DNA from: Fimbriimonadaceae bacterium
Lineage (GTDB): Bacteria; Armatimonadota; Fimbriimonadia; Fimbriimonadales; Fimbriimonadaceae
Reading direction: 5' to 3'
DNA: 11,411 bases
NCBI GenBank assembly: GCA_022842565.1
Contig: JALHPH010000019.1
Span: forward strand, 1 to 11,411
Under the pieces are notes generated by a model. That model was not told the DNA's origin, did not search any database, and saw nothing but the letters and a program-made list of their open reading frames with translations. Below, piece after piece: positions 7,233 to 11,411 of the stretch. Made by a program: the position numbers and the translations under genes. Every line of letters starts with the position of its first letter. Within the stretch, counting starts at the first letter, position 1.

Positions 7233-7919
7233 ATGGAAAATCTGCAACTCTCCGACGACCGAATCACCCTGCGGCAGATCAAGGAGGATCCCAAAATCCG
7301 GGCACTCATCGAGGGCGCTAACGAGGTGATGAGAGCCATGGGTTACACGGAACATGGCCACCGCCACGCAGGAGTCGTTTCCAACATCACACGTTTGATC
7401 CTGGAGGCTCACGGGCTTCCGGCGCGGACCATTGAACTGGGCCAAATTGCGGCTTATATGCACGACATCGGTAACGTCATTGCTCGCCATGGCCACCCTG
7501 CCCACGGCGCGGCCATGGCGTTCACGCTACTGAATGAGCTCGGGATGCCCGCTCACGAAATCGCGCCGATCCTGGGCGCGATTGGCAATCATGAAGAATC
7601 GGCGGGCATCGCCGTCAGCCCCATGTCGGCAGCGCTGATCATCGCTGATAAGAGCGACGTCCACCGAAGTCGGGTTCAAAATCCTATCCTGGAGAGCTAT
7701 GACATCCATGACCGCGTCAACGCCGCCGTCACCCGCAGCCGCGTGGAGCAAGACTCGCATCGCCGCGTCATTAGCTTGGTGCTGGAAATCGATACTTCTG
7801 TGGCAACTGTCATGGAATATTTCGAGATCTTCTTGAGCCGAATGATGCTGTGCCGGACCTCTTGCGATCTTCTCGGTTCCAAGTTCTCGCTCTCGGTGAA
7901 CGGCGTCGTCCTCGAGTAG
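7233..7919 (+). CDS. HD-domain metal-dependent phosphohydrolase
   Basis: This 228-residue cytoplasmic protein has a complete HD signature: GHRHAG (42-47), the metal-binding pair His77-Asp78 in AYMHDIGN (74-81), a histidine cluster at 86-91 (HGHPAH), GNHEE (118-122) and IIADKSDV (136-143). The region DIHDRVNAAV and the C-terminal 'VMEYFEIFLSRM.LCR' stretch recall a conserved but little-studied group of bacterial HD phosphohydrolases found in Firmicutes and Thermotogae. The substrate is unknown; nucleotides or signalling nucleotides are usual for the superfamily. GAGGA at 7226-7230 lies close (2-3 bases) to the ATG. The gene is single, with a terminator on each side. Confidence 0.85.
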   Translation: MENLQLSDDRITLRQIKEDPKIRALIEGANEVMRAMGYTEHGHRHAGVVSNITRLILEAHGLPARTIELGQIAAYMHDIGNVIARHGHPAHGAAMAFTLLNELGMPAHEIAPILGAIGNHEESAGIAVSPMSAALIIADKSDVHRSRVQNPILESYDIHDRVNAAVTRSRVEQDSHRRVISLVLEIDTSVATVMEYFEIFLSRMMLCRTSCDLLGSKFSLSVNGVVLE

Positions 7920-7940
7920 CCTTTACTGAAAGCAAAAAGA

Positions 7941-7980
7941 TTTGGCCCCGCTGGATTGCTCCAGCGGGGCCAAATTTCTT
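7941..7980. terminator. Bidirectional intrinsic terminator between convergent genes
   Basis: A perfect 15-bp stem (7941-7955 with 7960-7974) encloses a TTGC tetraloop. On the plus strand it is followed by TTTCTT. On the minus strand the mirror flank (AAAAAGA, 7935-7941) reads as a T-rich tract. It can therefore stop both the HD gene and the opposing gene that ends at 7988. Confidence 0.92.
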
Positions 7981-7987
7981 CAGCGAA

Positions 7988-9880
7988 TCAAGGATTGTCG
8001 CCGAATTCGCCAAAGTTACCAGCGAGGATCGCGAAGTCAGCTGGGCCTACTTCGTCGTTATCGTCGAGGTCTGCAGCTGCGTTGTAGTTCGGATCGCCAA
8101 GGAAGCTACCGAATGCAGGCGCGAGCAACGCGAAGTCCTCAGGACCGACTTCGTTGTTTCCATTGATGTCGCCATTCATCAGCGTTGCAATCACAACGGC
8201 AGCGCCGCCAGTGATGTTCACGCCAGCGACTGCGCGTTTCAGGAAGGTGTCGCCCTTCACGAACACGGTGTAGTTTCCGTCAGGAGCCGTGGTCGAGGTA
8301 GCGAAGGTGCCGTCAGCGTTCAGCGTGGTGCTGAAGGTTGCCACCGTTCCAAGGAACGGATCGACGACTTCGAAGGTGACCGTCTCGTCGGAAACGTCAG
8401 CGTCGGTATCTTCCAGAGTAATCGTTCCGGTGAAGTCGCCACCAGGTCCGCCGCCGTGACCGCCGTTGTAACGGAGGTTGATGACCACAGGGCCGGAGTC
8501 GGTGTCGGAGTTGGTTGCCGACCAGCCGTTACCAAACTCACCATTGAAGCCGGTTACGGCCAGGTAATAGGTACCAGCAGGTAGGTCGCCATCTTCTCCA
8601 AGGAACTCGTCGCCATCGCCATAGGCAGCACGGCCTGGAGCACCCACGCCGAACGAGAGTTGGCTCAGCAGAATGTCGCAGTCGTCGTCGTCAGTCGCAA
8701 TGAGCGCACCGGTGCTCGAATAGAGACCGAGCTCGGTGTCATTGTTACCAAAGGCGGTGGTGCCGACGGTGTCGATGTCGAAGAAGAACGAGGAGGACGT
8801 CGCGGTGGTCGTGGTGAACTTGTACCACTTCACAGCGCCGGCGCCGAGGTTCTCGGTATCAGTGGTCAGGCCTTGAGCCAGCGTGCCGAGGTCTTCAGCA
8901 GTGGGCGGCTGCGGTGCCGTACCCGTGCCCCGGTTGATGCGGACGTTGATGTTTCCAGCAACGGTGGAGCTCGACGTGGCACCAAAGCCGCCGACGAACG
9001 TGACATTAAAGCCACCCACTGCAAGGTAGTACGTACCTGCAGCTAGTTCGCCATCGCGACCGTTATACGCTGCTGAACCATTGAATGGCGGTCGTGCAGA
9101 TGCACCAGGGCCAAAGCTCAGTTGGCTCAGGTTCAGCGATCCGTCATCATCATCGTTAGCAATCAAGTCACCATCGTCATCGAAAAGACCGATTTCGGTA
9201 TCGGCGAAGTCAACGGTTGTTTCGGTGTCCAAGTCCAAGAAGCCAAGGTTGGCCGTGGTGATCGGAGTAGCCAACGTGAACTTGTACCACTTGATTTCGC
9301 CAGCAGCGTGCGTCGCTGTGCCAGTCGTGAGACCAGCTGGCAGGGTGCCCAAGTCTGTGGAGGTCGGAGGGGTCGTCGATTGAGCGTTCAGCGTGAAGCT
9401 GATGTTGCTCGAGTTCGCGTCAGCCGCGTCAGCACCATCATCGAATGAGTCAAAGAACTCGATGCTCCAAGTGGAATTGGCAGGGATAGTCTTGCCAACC
9501 AGGCCGCCAGTCATGACTGGAGCAGTGTTCAAGTCGTTGACGACCGTGCCCGAAGTGAAGCTAATTCCGAAGTCGAAAACGCGCAGATCGGCGAAATCGT
9601 TAGCCCCAGTGTGCGCCGAGTTGCGGAGTCGCACTTGGGCTTCGCTACCGAAGGAGCCGTTGATCAGCACGGTGACCGTGCCGGTGTTCAGGGTAGGGAC
9701 TGCGCTCAATTTGAAGGCAGTCGTCGTTGTTGCAACGTTACTGACGATGACGTTGCTCGAGTCGCCAGCAGCATCGAAGTGGTCTTGTGGTCCAGCAACA
9801 TTGATCGTGACTTGACCAAATGCCACCGAACTCGCAAGCAGCGCACCCGCCGAAAGCAATAGTGTGGAAATTCTCCTCAT
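7988..9880 (-). CDS. Secreted multidomain protein: two PPC-like repeats, carboxypeptidase-regulatory-like domain, dockerin-like tail
   Basis: This 630-residue protein begins with a clear signal peptide (MRRISTLLLSAGALLASSVAFG, shown in two parts: basic MRR, then a hydrophobic core to about residue 18; cleavage near FG-Q). Residues 24-165 form an unassigned beta-rich domain. Two homologous PPC/DVUA0089-like repeats follow (about 176-316 and 329-471), each with 'DLGTL..GLTT', 'KWYKF', 'DTE.GL(F/Y)', 'DDDD', 'LSQLSFG' and 'AGTYYLAV.GFN'. After a glycine linker (473-481) comes a carboxypeptidase-regulatory-like beta-sandwich (482-566). Residues 570-627 hold two dockerin-type calcium loops (GDINGNNEVGPEDFALL and ADLDDNDEVGPADFAIL). 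It has no catalytic domain, C-terminal membrane anchor or PEP-CTERM motif, so it is probably an exported structural or adhesive protein. An AGGAAGAGG tract lies about 12 bases before the ATG. Its substrate or partner is unknown. Confidence 0.85.
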   Translation of the reverse strand: MRRISTLLLSAGALLASSVAFGQVTINVAGPQDHFDAAGDSSNVIVSNVATTTTAFKLSAVPTLNTGTVTVLINGSFGSEAQVRLRNSAHTGANDFADLRVFDFGISFTSGTVVNDLNTAPVMTGGLVGKTIPANSTWSIEFFDSFDDGADAADANSSNISFTLNAQSTTPPTSTDLGTLPAGLTTGTATHAAGEIKWYKFTLATPITTANLGFLDLDTETTVDFADTEIGLFDDDGDLIANDDDDGSLNLSQLSFGPGASARPPFNGSAAYNGRDGELAAGTYYLAVGGFNVTFVGGFGATSSSTVAGNINVRINRGTGTAPQPPTAEDLGTLAQGLTTDTENLGAGAVKWYKFTTTTATSSSFFFDIDTVGTTAFGNNDTELGLYSSTGALIATDDDDCDILLSQLSFGVGAPGRAAYGDGDEFLGEDGDLPAGTYYLAVTGFNGEFGNGWSATNSDTDSGPVVINLRYNGGHGGGPGGDFTGTITLEDTDADVSDETVTFEVVDPFLGTVATFSTTLNADGTFATSTTAPDGNYTVFVKGDTFLKRAVAGVNITGGAAVVIATLMNGDINGNNEVGPEDFALLAPAFGSFLGDPNYNAAADLDDNDEVGPADFAILAGNFGEFGDNP

Positions 9881-9932
9881 GATAATTTAGAACCTCTTCC
9901 TTCTGGGCGTATTCACGCCACAGCAGTGACTC

Positions 9933-9962
9933 ATTATAGTATCGATTTCGCCGAAGTGTCCG
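9933..9962 (-). promoter_or_regulatory. Promoter of the secreted multidomain gene
   Basis: On the minus strand a perfect TATAAT (9938 down to 9933) is preceded, after 18 bp, by CGGACA (9962 down to 9957), which matches 4 of 6 of TTGACA. The predicted start near 9926 leaves a leader of about 46 bases that includes the AGGAAGAGG tract. Confidence 0.65.
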
Positions 9963-10031
9963 AAAAGTTCAATAATTTTAACTGCTTTGGGGTATGTCAT
10001 GTTATTTGTACTGGGACGGGAGCGTAGGGTG

Positions 10032-10060
10032 ATGACTGTCTTTGCTGGGCGAGGTATACT
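10032..10060 (+). promoter_or_regulatory. Promoter of rpsF-ssb
   Basis: ATGACT (10032-10037, 4 of 6 to TTGACA) and TATACT (10055-10060, 5 of 6 to TATAAT) are separated by exactly 17 bp. The predicted start near 10067 gives a leader of about 44 bases before the rpsF ATG at 10111. Confidence 0.6.
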
Positions 10061-10073
10061 GCGCCCCTCTGCC

Positions 10074-10089
10074 ATGGCCGCTGGGCCAT
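10074..10089 (+). promoter_or_regulatory. Hairpin in the rpsF leader
   Basis: ATGGCC (10074-10079) and GGCCAT (10084-10089) form a 6-bp stem with a GCTG loop, within the predicted 5' leader. A CCG triplet (10078-10080) lies at the loop junction. In other bacteria rpsF leaders bind the S6:S18 complex through a CCG-containing hairpin, so autoregulation is possible but not shown. Confidence 0.3.
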
Positions 10090-10110
10090 CGCCGCAAGAC
10101 CAAAGAGACC

Positions 10111-10404
10111 ATGAATACGCGCAGATACGAAGCTTTTTACATCGTGGCGGCCAGCCACACTGATGCCCAAGTCCAGCAGATCGCGGACAAATTTAAGGGT
10201 GTTGTCGAATCTCAGGGCGGTACCGTGGAGCACGCTGGCAAGTGGGACAAACGGAAGCTCGCTTTCGAGATCAATGGCCACAAAGAAGGCAACTACATCA
10301 TGATGCACTTCGAAGCTCCTGCCGCAGCCCCCTACGAGCTGAACCGCCAGATGCGAAACGATGACACCATCATTCGCCATCGCGTGTTCCTGCGAGAAAA
10401 CTAA
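10111..10404 (+). CDS. rpsF: 30S ribosomal protein S6
   Basis: S6 binds 16S rRNA together with S18 in the platform of the small subunit. From ATG 10111 the protein has 97 residues, the normal size, and starts MNTRRYEAFYIVAA as the family does. It also shows 'GGTVEHAGKWDKRKLAFEI', 'HKEGNYIMMHFEA' and the C-terminal 'ELNRQMRNDDTIIRHRVF'. An in-frame ATG at 10042 would add 23 residues that have no counterpart in S6 and would lie upstream of the promoter -10 box, so 10111 is preferred. AAAGAG (10102-10107) is a suitable ribosome site. ssb follows after 24 bases. Confidence 0.95.
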   Translation: MNTRRYEAFYIVAASHTDAQVQQIADKFKGVVESQGGTVEHAGKWDKRKLAFEINGHKEGNYIMMHFEAPAAAPYELNRQMRNDDTIIRHRVFLREN

Positions 10405-10413
10405 GTTCCGGCA

Positions 10414-10419
10414 TAAAAT
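10414..10419 (+). promoter_or_regulatory. Candidate -10 box immediately before ssb
   Basis: TAAAAT ends nine bases before the ssb ATG at 10429. A start 6-8 bases downstream would leave a leader of only 0-3 bases, and no ribosome site is present. The -35 region is poor. Confidence 0.3.
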
Positions 10420-10428
10420 AGGGCGGTC

Positions 10429-10845
10429 ATGATCAATCGTGTTGTTTTGGTGGGGCGTTTGGCGCGAGACCCCGAGCTCCGCTCAACGAATACGGGCAAG
10501 AGCGTCTGCGACTTCTCGCTGGCCGTTTCGAAGCGAATCAAGCCGCAAGATGGCTCCCCCGATGCCGACTTCTTCCGAGTCACCGCCTGGGATAAAACCG
10601 CGGAGTACGTTGCGAAGTACCTCTCGAAAGGGCGACTCGTTGCCGTCGATGGTCGACTGCAAAGCCGCAAATACACAGCAAGCGATGGCACCAACCGCGA
10701 AGTCGTCGAAGTGATCGCCGATAATGTGCAGGGCCTCGACCGCCCGCGCGAAGATGGTGGCGCTCCTGCCGCCACTGGTGCAGCCGCCGGTGCCCCCCGC
10801 ACCGATGCCGATCTCGACGAATACGATCCCTTCGCAGACGAGTAA
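10429..10845 (+). CDS. ssb: Single-stranded DNA-binding protein
   Basis: SSB coats single-stranded DNA during replication and repair and recruits partners through its acidic tail. The 138-residue protein has the OB fold in about 1-105: MINRVVLVGRLARDPELR (1-18), DFSLAVSKR, 'DADFFRVTAWDKTAEYVAKY' (45-64) and 'KGRLVAVDGRLQSRKYT' (67-83). A short Ala/Gly/Pro linker (110-123) leads to an acidic tail ending DEYDPFADE. The Pro-Phe pair normally ends the protein; here three residues (ADE) follow it. Pairing with rpsF is a widely conserved arrangement, but rpsR does not follow. There is no Shine-Dalgarno sequence. Confidence 0.95.
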   Translation: MINRVVLVGRLARDPELRSTNTGKSVCDFSLAVSKRIKPQDGSPDADFFRVTAWDKTAEYVAKYLSKGRLVAVDGRLQSRKYTASDGTNREVVEVIADNVQGLDRPREDGGAPAATGAAAGAPRTDADLDEYDPFADE

Positions 10846-10850
10846 GCCGG

Positions 10851-10856
10851 TATCCT
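10851..10856 (+). promoter_or_regulatory. Candidate -10 box immediately before pgi/pmi
   Basis: TATCCT (4 of 6 to consensus) ends seven bases before the ATG at 10864, so a transcript from it would begin at or next to the start codon. It is flanked by a short GCCG/CGGC inverted repeat (10846-10849 and 10860-10863). No convincing -35 is visible. Confidence 0.22.
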
Positions 10857-10863
10857 TGTCGGC

Positions 10864-11411
10864 ATGGATGCCGCCGCTCAACTCGATTCTCGCGATTTCG
10901 TCACTCGGTTAGACCCCAAGCAAATGCTGGGTCTGACCGAGTCTTTTCCTGACCAAGTGCGCCAAGCGGTTGCCATTGCGCAGGCCGCGCCATTGGCGTC
11001 TGGCTCGGTCCGGCCCGATCTCGTGATGCTCACCGGTCTAGGCGGTTCGGCGGCGGGCGGCGACTTTGTTCGCGCACTCTTCGAGGCCGAGGCCAAAGTG
11101 CCGTTCATGGTCAACCGCGACTATCACCTTCCCGCCTTCGTCGGGTCGGATTCGCTCATCTTTGCTTGCAGCTATAGTGGTAATACCGAAGAGACTCTCA
11201 GCGCCTATGCCGACGCCCGCAAACGCGGCGCCAGCGTGATTGGCATCACCAGCGGAGGCAAGCTGGCTGGGTTGATTCAGGCGGACGGCTTCCCTCTCAT
11301 TCAGATTCCAGCCGGTCAACCGCCTCGCACTGCGCTCGGCTTTCTCCTGATGCCTGTGGTCGTGGCGTGCGAAAAACTCGGAATGATCCCCGCCCAAAAT
11401 TACAATCAGCT
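10864..11411 (+). CDS. Bifunctional phosphoglucose/phosphomannose isomerase (3' end outside window)
   Basis: This family interconverts glucose-6-P or mannose-6-P with fructose-6-P in the cytoplasm, supplying glycolysis and mannose donors. The 182 visible codons start MDAAAQLDSRDFVTRLDP and contain the SIS-type sugar-phosphate fold: LGGSAAGGDFVR (59-70), 'VNRDYHLPAFVG', the phosphate-binding SYSGNTEETL (103-112), 'RGASVIGITSGGKLA' and GQPPRTALGFLL (151-162), where the family has its Pro-Arg-Ala-Leu-Gly segment. The gene reaches the window edge with no stop, and the catalytic C-terminal half is not visible. The start lies 18 bases after ssb, without a ribosome site. A GTG or later ATG (10921) start is less likely because the family needs the N-terminal segment. 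Confidence 0.9.
   Translation, partial: MDAAAQLDSRDFVTRLDPKQMLGLTESFPDQVRQAVAIAQAAPLASGSVRPDLVMLTGLGGSAAGGDFVRALFEAEAKVPFMVNRDYHLPAFVGSDSLIFACSYSGNTEETLSAYADARKRGASVIGITSGGKLAGLIQADGFPLIQIPAGQPPRTALGFLLMPVVVACEKLGMIPAQNYNQ

Noticed and set aside
7850..8584. Plus-strand open frame of 244 codons
   Set aside because: It starts inside the HD gene, runs through the bidirectional terminator and is antisense to the secreted protein gene; no family features.
8400..9400. Repeated DNA resembling a tandem array
   Set aside because: The similarity is explained by two diverged protein repeats in one gene; no regular spacer-repeat pattern as in CRISPR.
9393..9815. Plus-strand open frame opposite the secreted protein gene
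   Set aside because: It is a shadow of the minus-strand gene, which has a signal peptide, domain repeats and a good promoter.
10042..10110. Upstream ATG extending rpsF by 23 residues
   Set aside because: The extra residues are not found in S6 and the ATG lies before the likely -10 box and transcript start.

Overview
The window looks like a stretch of a moderately GC-rich bacterial chromosome carrying mostly housekeeping genes. It shows no sign of phage, insertion sequence, CRISPR array, tRNA or rRNA. Three things point to Armatimonadota, possibly Fimbriimonadia: RemA (DUF370) together with a rod-type mreBCD cluster; a secreted protein that joins PPC-like repeats, a carboxypeptidase-regulatory-like domain and a dockerin-like tail; and a Pgi/Pmi-type isomerase. 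Planctomycetes also carry dockerin tails of this kind, so the placement is an inference with moderate confidence.

Layout. Positions 1-2849 (+) hold the 3' part of a membrane-anchored protein with Ig-like repeats, then purH three bases later. Positions 2902-5891 (+) hold an envelope cluster: a small unidentified membrane protein with a glycine-rich tail, remA, mreB, mreC and mreD. Reading frames overlap at remA/mreB and mreC/mreD. Positions 5910-7160 (+) encode a hexameric-type glutamate dehydrogenase that ends at a textbook intrinsic terminator. Positions 7233-7919 (+) encode an HD-domain phosphohydrolase. A perfect 15-bp stem then separates it from a convergent minus-strand gene (9880-7988) for a 630-residue secreted multidomain protein, which has its own promoter with a consensus -10 box. 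To the right, on the plus strand again, are rpsF (S6), ssb and the 5' part of a bifunctional phosphoglucose/phosphomannose isomerase that runs off the window.

How the genes fit together. MreB, MreC and MreD form the rod/elongasome scaffold for lateral wall synthesis. RemA is a DNA-binding regulator of extracellular matrix and osmotic genes in Bacillus, and here its frame overlaps that of mreB. PurH makes IMP, glutamate dehydrogenase links 2-oxoglutarate and glutamate, and Pgi/Pmi feeds hexose phosphates to glycolysis and mannose donors. S6 and SSB form the start of the conserved rpsF-ssb-rpsR-rplI string, but rpsR and rplI do not follow here.

The points most worth a second look are the remA-mreB coupling, the missing conventional start codon of mreC, -10-like boxes placed almost against the ATG of ssb and pgi/pmi (possible leaderless transcripts), a promoter-like box whose predicted start lies inside the gdh terminator stem, and the unidentified glycine-rich membrane protein. 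I do not see a clearly new multi-gene system.
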